Shown here: one piece after another, positions 1-7,091 of the stretch
Layout of the letters: every line of letters begins with the position of its first letter
Numbering within the stretch: the first letter of the stretch is position 1
From: Chloroflexota bacterium
Lineage (GTDB): Bacteria > Chloroflexota > Anaerolineae > Anaerolineales > Villigracilaceae
DNA: 37,708 nt
Assembly: GCA_024224815.1 (NCBI GenBank)
Contig: JAAENC010000931.1
Location: forward strand, 1 to 37,708
Direction: 5' to 3'
The notes under the pieces: generated by a model
Told to the model about the DNA's origin: nothing
The model's database searches: none
What the model saw: the letters and a program-made list of their open reading frames with translations, nothing else
Translations under genes and position numbers: made by a program

Positions 1-115
1 GCGTTTGCATTTTACTGATTACAGAACCCATCCACGCTACGGGGTGATAGGCATTCGGTGGGTCGCCGAAAAGATTATCTATCAATAATGCCAAGAGTTC
101 TAAGATGAGTCTCAT
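1..115 (-). CDS. cbiB: Adenosylcobinamide-phosphate synthase CbiB/CobD, N-terminal fragment (cut by window edge)
   Basis: Translating the minus strand from the ATG at 113-115 gives 38 residues beginning MRLILELLALLIDN, then LFGDPPN and HPVAWMG. This hydrophobic start followed by FGDPP and HPVxWMG is the hallmark N-terminus of CbiB, the membrane enzyme that attaches aminopropanol (phosphate) to adenosylcobyric acid to make adenosylcobinamide (phosphate). The start overlaps the stop of cbiA in an ATGA arrangement, so the two are translationally coupled in the same B12 operon. The rest of the gene lies beyond position 1. Identification rests on the motif and on context. Confidence 0.85.
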   Translation of the reverse strand, partial: MRLILELLALLIDNLFGDPPNAYHPVAWMGSVISKMQT

Positions 116-1515
116 TCTTTTTTATGCATTCTTTCTCTACAAGATTCCACAAAACGTAAGGCAAGTTCGGGTTTATTCCAAAAAGGCAGGTGTACGTAAG
201 ATGCCCACAAAGACCCGAAAGATGCTCCTTCGAGATAAGGTTCATCTTGTTTGCGGGAGGAAATCAGGCTGTAGGCTGAGGGGAGATCATCCGGGCGATT
301 TTCCCATGTGGAGTAGTGGAATTCGTGTCCGCGTATTTCTTCTCCTTTTTTCAGTAGCCATGAATTATCTACAGCCTGTGCCTGCCTATAGCCCATATTG
401 AGTTTTTTTGTCATTAAGGATTTGCCGGGCAATAAAGCAAACATGGGGAATTCCTGCCCATCCAGATCAGTAATGGATTCTGTGAGCACCATTAGCCCGC
501 CGCATTCGGCGTAGATCGGTAAATTTCCTTTATGTGCAGATTGTAAGGCTTGGCGCATCCCATCGTTGACGGATAGTTTCTCAGCGTAGATCTCAGGAAA
601 TCCGCCGCTTAGGATGATGCCGCTTGTCCCTGCAGGGAGAGATTTATCTTTTAGGGGGCTAAAAAACACAATTTCAGCTCCGGCAGCGCGTAAAAGATCA
701 AGATTTTCTTCGTAAATGAAGTTGAAGGCTTCGTCACGGGCAACGGCGATAATAGGTCGAGATGAAGTTTGGAGCTGCCACTCACGTTGTAGATCGGCAA
801 GCAAGTTTTGGGTAGGTGCGGGTTTCGCTTGCTGAGCAAGTTCGAGCAGGGTATCCAGATCAAGATAACGGGAGATGTGTTTCTCAGCAGCACTGATAAA
901 TTCATCCCATTGACCTGTTTCGGCGGTGGGAATCAGACCCAAATGACGTTCGGGGATCGCTAAGGTCGGGTTGCGAGGCAGCCAGCCTAAAACGGGTAAT
1001 CCTGTTGCTTCTTCGATAGCGTCAGACACGCCCTGACCGTGATTTTCTCCAGCAACAAAGTTGATAATAAAGCCAGCTAAATGTAAATCGGGGTCAAATT
1101 TTTGAAAACCAAGTGCTATAGCCGCCATGCTGCGCGCAGCTCTGGCCGCATCGAGAATCAGAATAACGGGCGTGCCTGTTTTCTTGGCAATTTGGGCTGT
1201 GCTTCCTGCATCATTTAGATAGTTTTGGCCGTCGAAAAGCCCCATAACACCTTCGATAATAGAAATATCTGCCTTTTGAGCATGGTGATGAAAAAGCATA
1301 CTCAAGTGCTCGGGCGGAATCATCCATGTGTCCAGATTTCGGCAGCTTCGTCCTGCTGCCAAAGTGTGGTAACCGGGGTCTATATAATCGGGGCCTGCCT
1401 TAAATGGCTGAATTTTTAACCCGCGACGACGTATAGCAGCAATTAGACCAACCATAATTGTGGTTTTTCCGGTGCTGCTGGCAGGTGCTGCAAGTAAAAA
1501 ACGGGGGGATGTCAT
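112..1515 (-). CDS. cbiA: Cobyrinate a,c-diamide synthase CbiA/CobB
   Basis: The 467-aa protein is a full-length CbiA-type glutamine amidotransferase, which uses ATP and glutamine to amidate the a and c side chains of cobyrinate. The N-terminal synthetase half has the dethiobiotin-synthetase-like P-loop PASSTGKTT (residues 11-19), then PFKAGPDYIDP and IIEGVMGLFDG. The C-terminal amidotransferase half carries the nucleophile Cys338 in YAECGGLMVL and the His motif GHEFHYS (397-403). An AAAGGT sequence about 11 nt upstream of the ATG is a plausible ribosome site. The gene sits between cobO (22 nt gap) and cbiB (4-nt overlap) in the riboswitch-led operon. Hydrogenobyrinate-using CobB is the alternative; the family split cannot be settled by eye. 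Confidence 0.93.
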   Translation of the reverse strand: MTSPRFLLAAPASSTGKTTIMVGLIAAIRRRGLKIQPFKAGPDYIDPGYHTLAAGRSCRNLDTWMIPPEHLSMLFHHHAQKADISIIEGVMGLFDGQNYLNDAGSTAQIAKKTGTPVILILDAARAARSMAAIALGFQKFDPDLHLAGFIINFVAGENHGQGVSDAIEEATGLPVLGWLPRNPTLAIPERHLGLIPTAETGQWDEFISAAEKHISRYLDLDTLLELAQQAKPAPTQNLLADLQREWQLQTSSRPIIAVARDEAFNFIYEENLDLLRAAGAEIVFFSPLKDKSLPAGTSGIILSGGFPEIYAEKLSVNDGMRQALQSAHKGNLPIYAECGGLMVLTESITDLDGQEFPMFALLPGKSLMTKKLNMGYRQAQAVDNSWLLKKGEEIRGHEFHYSTWENRPDDLPSAYSLISSRKQDEPYLEGASFGSLWASYVHLPFWNKPELALRFVESCRERMHKKE

Positions 1516-1537
1516 TTTATCTTTTACCTTTCATAAA

Positions 1538-2065
1538 TTAGAACTCAATCCCTTTTTGAGCCTTAATGCCTTCTTCGTAGGGGTGTTTTATGACCTTCAT
1601 TTCGGTCACCAAATCGGCAAAATCGGTCAGTTTTTCAGGTGCTTTTCGCCCTGTGATTACAATATGCAGCGCGGGCGCTTTATTCTCTTTTATCCATGAA
1701 ATCACTTCATCCACATCCAACCATCCGAAATGAAGCGGGTAGGTAAACTCGTCTAAAACGATAAAATCGTAGTCGCCGCTACTAATTTTCTCTTTGGCGA
1801 TCTCCCAGCCATGCAACGCGCGAGCGGTGGTTTCTTCCATATCTTTCGAGAGCCAGGTAAAACCATCACCTGTGGTGATCCACTCGATGCCCAACTTTTT
1901 GGCGGCTTTCACTTCGCCCCATTTTCCCGTTTCCGATTTCAAGAACTGGATGCTCAGCACCCGCATCCCCTGCCCCCAAGCGCGCAAAAGCGTCCCAAAT
2001 GCAGCGGTAGATTTTCCTTTCCCCTTGCCTGTATTGACAATTATTAAACCTTTTTTCTTCGTCAT
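1538..2065 (-). CDS. cobO: Cob(I)alamin adenosyltransferase, CobO/BtuR type
   Basis: The 175-aa protein matches the CobO/CobA/BtuR family in length and motifs. The N-terminal P-loop variant is [14 protein letters not shown] (residues 11-24), followed by [11 protein letters not shown], and [14 protein letters not shown] supplies the central acidic strand typical of the family. The enzyme transfers the adenosyl group of ATP to cob(I)alamin or corrinoid intermediates in the cytoplasm. It lies downstream of the BtuFCD importer and upstream of cbiA, so imported corrinoids can be adenosylated before amidation and aminopropanol attachment. The 163-nt gap from btuD is the largest inside the operon and contains an inverted-repeat element. 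Confidence 0.94.
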   Translation of the reverse strand: MTKKKGLIIVNTGKGKGKSTAAFGTLLRAWGQGMRVLSIQFLKSETGKWGEVKAAKKLGIEWITTGDGFTWLSKDMEETTARALHGWEIAKEKISSGDYDFIVLDEFTYPLHFGWLDVDEVISWIKENKAPALHIVITGRKAPEKLTDFADLVTEMKVIKHPYEEGIKAQKGIEF

Positions 2066-2143
2066 TTTTCTTCCCTATTTTTATTGGATATAAAGTTTCG
2101 AACGTGTTTTCAACTTGCTCACGTTATGGATGTTTTGGATAAG

Positions 2144-2218
2144 CCCCCCTCTAACTCCCTCCGTAAACAGGAGAGAACCTGTGTTCCTCCCCTGTTTACG
2201 GGGGAGGCTAAGTGGGGG
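2144..2218. repeat. Nested inverted-repeat element between btuD and cobO
   Basis: CCGTAAACAGG (2161-2171) pairs with CCTGTTTACGG (2191-2201), extended outward by CTCCC/GGGAG and CCCCC/GGGGG. It interrupts the operon and could reduce or stabilise the downstream message. The GGGGGAGGCTAAG arm resembles GGGGGAAGGTTAG at 20486-20498, so both may belong to a dispersed family. Confidence 0.55.
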
Positions 2219-2228
2219 CGAAAATGCG

Positions 2229-3041
2229 TTAAATTAGTCTATGTGCGTGCGCCGATGCCCCATTTTGTCCGTTTTTGATGCCCAAAGCCCAATACCCATG
2301 CGGATCACGATAAAGATCAGCTTCCACGTTGAAAACGGCAGCGAGATTTTCGGCACTAAGAACTTGTTGGGGGCTGCCTTTAGAGCGTGCTTTTCCGTTA
2401 TCGATCAAGATCAGTCGTTCACAATAGCGTGCGGCTAAATTCAGGTCGTGAATGGCAATGATCGCGGTCATTTTTTCTTTTTTGACCAACTCCTGTACCA
2501 AATCCATCACCTGGATTTGATGATGAATATCAAGATTGGCTGTGGGTTCATCGAGTAGCAAAACTTTTGGCTCTTGCGCCAAAGCGCGCGCAATTAAGAC
2601 TCGCTGAAATTCCCCGCCAGAGAGTTTGTCCACTGTACGCTGCGCTAAAGGATGCAATTCGGTGCGCGTTAGTGCATCGTTGACAACTTCACGGTCACGT
2701 TCTGAGTAGGGCAAAAGCCAGCCTCGGTGCGGAGCGCGCCCCAGCGTGACAATATCTTCCACGCTAAGGGACCAGGCAAATGCTTCTCGTTGCGGCACCC
2801 AGCCCAAAAGGCGAGCGCGTTTCTGTTTGCTAAATTCCGAGAGGTCTTTTTGGTCAAGATGAACTTCACCACTTTTGGGTTTTAGTAATCCGGCTAATGC
2901 GCGCAAGATCGTTGTTTTCCCCGAACCATTTGGGCCGATCAGGCCGACAATGCTTCCGGGTGGAATATCAATATCAAAGCTATCAATAACCGTTCTGTTT
3001 TGATAGCCCAACACAAGTTTTTTGGTTTCTATATAACTCAT
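2229..3041 (-). CDS. btuD: Corrinoid ABC transporter ATP-binding protein BtuD (FecCD-type partner)
   Basis: The 270-aa ATPase contains every ABC motif: Walker A GPNGSGKTT (residues 36-44), signature LSGGEFQRV, Walker B VLLLDEPTANLD and the switch histidine in AIHDLNLA. It powers import through BtuC. Its ATG overlaps the TAA of btuC by one base (TAATG), indicating tight coupling. Sequence alone places it in the iron-siderophore/B12/haem subfamily. The B12 assignment comes from the upstream cobalamin riboswitch and the downstream cobalamin enzymes. Confidence 0.9.
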   Translation of the reverse strand: MSYIETKKLVLGYQNRTVIDSFDIDIPPGSIVGLIGPNGSGKTTILRALAGLLKPKSGEVHLDQKDLSEFSKQKRARLLGWVPQREAFAWSLSVEDIVTLGRAPHRGWLLPYSERDREVVNDALTRTELHPLAQRTVDKLSGGEFQRVLIARALAQEPKVLLLDEPTANLDIHHQIQVMDLVQELVKKEKMTAIIAIHDLNLAARYCERLILIDNGKARSKGSPQQVLSAENLAAVFNVEADLYRDPHGYWALGIKNGQNGASAHAHRLI

Positions 3042-4066
3042 TATTTATTGCTCCCACGTCGCAGAAGATAGAGGAAAAAAGGGCCACCCAATAAGGCGGT
3101 GAAAATACCCACGGGCATTTCCATGGGGGCCATGAGCGTGCGCGCTAATCCATCTGAAAAGAGGAGGAGCAGGCTGCCCAAAAGCATGGCGACCGGTAAA
3201 AGTTTGGCATGTTTCGCGCCGATAAGCGTGCGTGCAAGATGCGGTGCTATTAGGCCGATAAAGCCGATCACACCACTAACGGCAACGGCCGCGGCAGTGG
3301 CCAGACTTGCGCCTGTAACAACGATAATGCGCGCTTTTTGAAGGTCTAAACCTAAGGCTTGGGCACTTTCTTCGCCTACTGAAAAAGCATCTAATGAACG
3401 TGCCATCAGCGCAATGACCAAAATGCCAAAAGGCGCGATTTTGCTCGCCTGCCAGAGATGAGACCAACTGCGCCCTGAAAAACCGCCCAGAAGCCAAACA
3501 AAGATTTCCTGCAGCACTTCGTCGCTGAGCATCAGCAGTAAAGAGACGAGGGCAGAAAGCATGGCGCTCATTGCCGCACCTGCAAGAAGTAAACCCGCAA
3601 TGGAGCCAAAATTACTCACTTCGGCGATCATAAAAACAATGATGACCGAAAATAGTGCGCCAAAAAACGCGCCTACGCCAAGCGGAAAGGCAAAAGCTGT
3701 TCCACGCAAAACGGCAGAGAGAGTGGCTCCTAAAGCTGCGCCACTGGACGCGCCGACGATATAGGGGTCTGCCAAGGGGTTGCGAAAAAGCCCTTGAAAG
3801 CCCACGCCAGCCGCTGAAAGAGATGCGCCGGAGAGGATTACGAGCAAAATCCGTGCGAGGCGAAAATCCCAGACAATAATTTGATGGGAGCTTTTGACAG
3901 CGTTTCCGCTTAAGGCGCGCAGAGTTTCAGCGGGGGTGAGAGAGACTGCTCCCACCCCCAAACTGATAAGAGAAAGCACTAATAATGCCAGAAATAGCAG
4001 CAGCAGGATTAGTGGGTAAGAAAAAGTTCTAGTTTTCAAAGTAGGTCGGGTAAAGGGATGCGGCAA
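3041..4066 (-). CDS. btuC: Corrinoid ABC transporter permease BtuC (FecCD family)
   Basis: This 341-aa, very hydrophobic protein has roughly ten transmembrane segments and FecCD/BtuC landmarks: an N-terminal LILLLLFLALLVLSLISLGVGAV-like helix, GxxLSAAGVGFQGLFRNPLADPYIVGASSGAALGA in the middle, and SGVIGFIGLIAPHLAR near the C-terminus (the coupling-helix region). It forms the membrane channel with BtuF and BtuD. The open frame begins at a TTG (4064-4066) and overlaps the end of btuF by 38 nt. Codon 10 is also a TTG (4037-4039) and would shorten the overlap; neither has a strong ribosome site, so the start is uncertain. Confidence 0.9.
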   Translation of the reverse strand: MPHPFTRPTLKTRTFSYPLILLLLFLALLVLSLISLGVGAVSLTPAETLRALSGNAVKSSHQIIVWDFRLARILLVILSGASLSAAGVGFQGLFRNPLADPYIVGASSGAALGATLSAVLRGTAFAFPLGVGAFFGALFSVIIVFMIAEVSNFGSIAGLLLAGAAMSAMLSALVSLLLMLSDEVLQEIFVWLLGGFSGRSWSHLWQASKIAPFGILVIALMARSLDAFSVGEESAQALGLDLQKARIIVVTGASLATAAAVAVSGVIGFIGLIAPHLARTLIGAKHAKLLPVAMLLGSLLLLFSDGLARTLMAPMEMPVGIFTALLGGPFFLYLLRRGSNK

Positions 4067-5063
4067 TTACTTCGAGAGCATCTATAACGCGGGGACCGGC
4101 GCGTGAAATAATATCGCCTTCAATAATATAGATGCTTTCGTTTGTTACAGCGGTGGCTTCGCTCCAGCCTTCGCGGGCTGCGATCATTTCTGCGCTAAGC
4201 TGATCGCCGTGACTGCTTGGGCCGAGGATTACATCTGGGTCGGCTTCGATGATGGTTTCAGCACTTACTGCGGGGTAATTTTCTTCAAGATCGGCAAAGA
4301 TATTTTGTCCACCGGCAAGGTTGATGAGTTCACCAATAAAGGTTTGGTTGGTGGTTGTCATGAGGGGTTCGTGCCAAACTTCGTAGAAAACAGTAACACG
4401 TTCTTCTTCAGGAATTGTTTCCACAACGGAGGCAACTTCACTTAAGCGCGTTTCCATATCTTCTACTGCGGCAGCTGCACTTTCTTGTGTACCTGTTGCG
4501 TCGCCGAGCAGGAGCATCAGACCCATAATTTCTTGTACGCTTTTTTGCTCAAAGATAACACTGGGGATGCCACTTTCGTTAAGTGCGTCAGTGACTTCGC
4601 CTTGTCGGGCGCTGCCACCAATAACAAGATCTGGCTCAAGGCTGATGATAGTTTCGATGCTGATGGAATCAGCTGAGAAGCCGCCAACGCTTTCTACCTC
4701 GAGTACTGCTTCGGGGTAGGTATCGTAATCGGTTCTGCCAACGACCAAATCTCCTGCGCCGATGATATAGAGTGTTTCTGTGATGGATGGGGCGAGAGAG
4801 ACGATCCGGATTGGCTGTGTTTCGACAAGAACAGTATTTCCCAGAACGTCAACCAATTCGACTGGTTCAAAGACGGGGGCAGGGATTTCTGTTGGTTCGG
4901 GTTCTGCTGTTGGCTCATGAGCGGGTTCTTCTGTTGGGGCAACTTCTTCAACATCAGAAACGGGTTCGACTTCAGCTGGCGCAGCGGCAGGTGCGCAGGC
5001 GCCAAGCAATAGGCTTATTGCCAAGAGCATGATAAGGTAAGTTTTAAGGTTTGAGTTTTTCAC
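4029..5063 (-). CDS. btuF: Corrinoid-binding lipoprotein BtuF (ABC transporter substrate-binding protein)
   Basis: The 344-aa protein starts at GTG (5061-5063) with a GGAG 10 nt upstream. It has a lipoprotein signal (LLLGAC, lipidated Cys23) and then a Glu/Pro/Ala-rich linker to about residue 65. The mature part shows the cluster A-2 binding-protein fold: RIVSLAPSITETLYIIGAGDLVVGRTDYDTYP, EPDLVIG and AGGQNIF. It captures corrinoids outside the membrane and hands them to BtuC. It is the first gene after the riboswitch and terminator-like hairpin, so it is probably repressed by adenosylcobalamin. A siderophore ligand cannot be excluded by sequence, but the riboswitch argues strongly for B12. 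Confidence 0.9.
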   Translation of the reverse strand: MKNSNLKTYLIMLLAISLLLGACAPAAAPAEVEPVSDVEEVAPTEEPAHEPTAEPEPTEIPAPVFEPVELVDVLGNTVLVETQPIRIVSLAPSITETLYIIGAGDLVVGRTDYDTYPEAVLEVESVGGFSADSISIETIISLEPDLVIGGSARQGEVTDALNESGIPSVIFEQKSVQEIMGLMLLLGDATGTQESAAAAVEDMETRLSEVASVVETIPEEERVTVFYEVWHEPLMTTTNQTFIGELINLAGGQNIFADLEENYPAVSAETIIEADPDVILGPSSHGDQLSAEMIAAREGWSEATAVTNESIYIIEGDIISRAGPRVIDALEVIAASLYPTYFEN

Positions 5064-5111
5064 TTTATTGATTCTCCATTTACGATTTTGATTTAAATTA
5101 ACTGTTTAAAA

Positions 5112-5151
5112 GAAAATCCCCTGTCGCAAAACAGGGGAAAGGGGATTTTTG
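5112..5151 (-). terminator. Terminator-like hairpin between riboswitch and btuF
   Basis: On the minus strand, an AAAATCCCC arm and its AGGGGATTTT complement can form a long stem, with an internal CCCCTG/CAGGGG stem as an alternative. The right arm is followed by TTTTCTTTT. The placement, 3' of the B12 box and about 50 nt before the btuF GTG, suits an intrinsic terminator controlled by the riboswitch. The two overlapping stems could represent alternative folds. This was read by eye; no energy was calculated. Confidence 0.6.
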
Positions 5152-5185
5152 TAGATTTGTCTATTAGACGCTCCACCTCCTTTCT

Positions 5186-5366
5186 GCGAGGTTTGTGGAT
5201 AACAATCAGGGCGGGCGACCTGGCTTGAGCCAGTTTTCAGTGTTCAGTTTTCAGTGTTCAGTAAGCTTGAAGCTCTACTGACAACTGATACCTGTTTACT
5301 AATTACTGATTCTTACAGTTGCGCGACAGCGTCGGACTTTAACCGACTTCGCCATTAAACCTTTCC
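5186..5366 (-). promoter_or_regulatory. Cobalamin (AdoCbl) riboswitch with enlarged variable arm
   Basis: The minus strand shows the conserved cobalamin elements in order: AGGTTT (5357-5363), then GCGAAGTCGGTTAAAGTCC, then GCGCAACTGT, and after a variable insert the B12 box AGCCAGGTCGCCCGCC (5210-5225), close to the consensus AGCCAGGAGACCTGCC. A closing AAACCTC (5187-5194) pairs with the initial AGGTTT. Corrinoid binding is expected to shut down the downstream importer genes. The segment between the core and the B12 box is long (about 85 nt) and contains a tandem repeat, see 5231-5262. Confidence 0.88.
5231..5262. repeat. 14-bp tandem repeat inside the riboswitch variable arm
   Basis: The plus strand reads two full copies plus a part of the unit TTTTCAGTGTTCAG in direct tandem. 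It lies exactly between the conserved riboswitch core and the B12 box, a region known to tolerate length variation. It looks like a simple-repeat insertion or expansion. Confidence 0.8.
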
Positions 5367-5394
5367 ATCCGGGGGATAAGGTACCATGATTATG

Positions 5395-5430
5395 TTTGGA
5401 TTGATAAAGTACTGTTACAAAGAGTATTTT
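5395..5430 (-). promoter_or_regulatory. Possible promoter of the B12 operon
   Basis: Reading the minus strand just upstream of the riboswitch, TTGTAA is followed about 19 nt later by CATAAT, which would start transcription just before the aptamer. The spacing is longer than ideal, so this is a weak call supported mainly by position. Apart from this and the hairpin near 5565-5596, 5367-5620 shows nothing recognisable. Confidence 0.22.
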
Positions 5431-5564
5431 ACTGCATCTTTGGAGATTTAGGAACTTACAATTATCTTAGAGATTGGTTTAAAAGAGACTCTGTAGAGTG
5501 CGTACCCAAAGGGCATGATATTGCAATTCGGATTCTAAACTCAAATTCATCTTGCAAGACCCAC

Positions 5565-5596
5565 AGTGCAACGCATCTTTAGGGATGCAATGCACT
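5565..5596. repeat. REP-like hairpin downstream of arcA
   Basis: AGTGCA pairs with TGCACT and the inner GCATC (5573-5577) pairs with GATGC (5584-5588), giving an 11-bp interrupted stem with a short loop. It lies 25 nt past the arcA stop. No U-run follows on the minus strand, so it is more likely a REP-type element or RNA stabiliser than a classic terminator. Confidence 0.5.
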
Positions 5597-5620
5597 GCTC
5601 GACAATTTTTAAGATAGATA

Positions 5621-6844
5621 CTAAATTGGATCGCGTAAAACGGGACAAGTCATACAATGCCCTCCTCCACGACCGCGCCCCAACTCAGAGCCGGGGATGG
5701 TTAGCACAGTAACGCCCGCATCTTTCAATTTTGCATTTGTCCACTCATTACGATCATAGGCAACAACAACGCCCGGCTCCAGTGCGACGACATTATTGCC
5801 ATCATCCCATTGCTCTCGCTCCTGGTCAAAATCGTTGCCGCCTGTGGAGATTGTGCGAAGTTTCTTCAATTTCATTGCGTCCCGAACAGCCTCCAGCCAG
5901 CCTTTACTTTCAACACTTACATCCAACATCCCGTTTTTTGCAGGGCGATAACTAATCGGCTGGATACGGTTAATAACCTGCTCGTAGATCGTGACGAGAT
6001 CACGGTCGCAAAAGGTAAAAATAGTATCCAAGTGCATACTGGCACGGTCTCGGGGCATGCGTGCCGCCAAAACATGTGTAGCTGCTTCGTGTTTAAAAAG
6101 CTGCTGGGCGAGCAAACCCACGGCTTGATAAGTCGTACGCTCTCCCATGCCGATCAGAACAACACCGTTACCAACGGGCATTACATCGCCGCCTTCGATC
6201 ATGGCATTGCCATAATCTACGTCCGGGTCTCCCCACCAAATATTGAATTTGCCATCCTGAAACTCAGGATGATATTTATAAATGGCACTCAAATGGATAG
6301 ATTCTTTTCGTCGTGCCGTCCAAAACATGGGGTTTATGGTCACGCCATTATAGATCCAGCTGGAGCTATCACGGGTAAAAAGGTGATTGGGCAAAGGCGG
6401 TAAAACAAACTCGTTCGCCCCGTAGGCTTCTTGTGAAATGGGAAAAATATCATCGGGGAGTTCACTCATGGTCAGGCCGCCGACCAAGTGCATAACCAAT
6501 TCTGGCGCGGGCATTTCGTCCATCCAGGCACGCAGCTCAACAGCACCACCCACGCCCACGTCATAGGGCGTAAGCTTTCTATCCAAAATATAGGCACGCC
6601 CTTCGTCAGTAGAAACGACATCTTCCAATAACTCGTGAATATACATCACCTCTATATCGTAATCTTCCCGCATCAATTTGCCGAAAATATCATGATCCTG
6701 TTGCGCTTTATGCGTCCAGATCACATCATCAAAAAGCAATTCCTTGCAGTTGGATGGCGTTAACCGACGCATTTCAAGCCCCGGACGATGAACAATAACC
6801 TTACGCAGTTTACCAACTTCAGAGTGAACGCCAAATTTACTCAT
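5621..6844 (-). CDS. arcA: Arginine deiminase ArcA
   Basis: The 407-aa protein has the family's usual length and full catalytic set: Asp159 in LFTRDSS, Glu217 in MIEGGDVM, His271 and Asp273 in MHLDTIF, and nucleophile Cys400 in GGGHCMTCP at the C-terminus. It hydrolyses L-arginine to citrulline and ammonia in the cytoplasm. A strong AAGGAG lies 4 nt before the ATG. No ornithine carbamoyltransferase, carbamate kinase or arginine/ornithine antiporter is adjacent, so the classic arc operon is absent here; the product may serve nitrogen or acid-stress metabolism, or arcB/arcC may lie elsewhere. The gene is flanked by hairpin repeats and appears monocistronic. Confidence 0.96.
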   Translation of the reverse strand: MSKFGVHSEVGKLRKVIVHRPGLEMRRLTPSNCKELLFDDVIWTHKAQQDHDIFGKLMREDYDIEVMYIHELLEDVVSTDEGRAYILDRKLTPYDVGVGGAVELRAWMDEMPAPELVMHLVGGLTMSELPDDIFPISQEAYGANEFVLPPLPNHLFTRDSSSWIYNGVTINPMFWTARRKESIHLSAIYKYHPEFQDGKFNIWWGDPDVDYGNAMIEGGDVMPVGNGVVLIGMGERTTYQAVGLLAQQLFKHEAATHVLAARMPRDRASMHLDTIFTFCDRDLVTIYEQVINRIQPISYRPAKNGMLDVSVESKGWLEAVRDAMKLKKLRTISTGGNDFDQEREQWDDGNNVVALEPGVVVAYDRNEWTNAKLKDAGVTVLTIPGSELGRGRGGGHCMTCPVLRDPI

Positions 6845-6905
6845 AATGCTCCTTAATTGAAAAAATATTTGGATTTATAGTACACAGGAAACAATTATTT
6901 TAGGT

Positions 6906-6944
6906 CTAAAGTGTAAATAAAACAAATTCTTATTTACACTTTAG
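6906..6944. repeat. Perfect 15-bp inverted repeat upstream of arcA
   Basis: CTAAAGTGTAAATAA (6906-6920) and its exact reverse complement (6930-6944) are separated by nine bases. It lies about 60 nt upstream of the arcA start, in the 247-nt gap to the next gene. It is AT-rich and symmetric, compatible with an operator for a dimeric regulator or a small mobile-element remnant. Confidence 0.7.
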
Positions 6945-7091
6945 CTGATTACCGTCACCTTCGTGTTTTTAACTTGCTCACCTTCCCCCAAATATCGTTT
7001 TGTCTCAAACTTCTTCTCACTAAAGCCTCACCCCGATATTTTCTTTTCAGACCCAAGTGCATATCTAGAAAATCCACAATCTGTTTTTTTA

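Noticed and set aside
105-401. 98-codon plus-strand frame
   Set aside because: Opposite the cbiB-cbiA junction, which is well supported by motifs and ATGA coupling.
5810-6403. 197-codon open frame on the plus strand
   Set aside because: Lies fully inside and opposite arcA, whose catalytic motifs are intact; no ribosome site or family resemblance.
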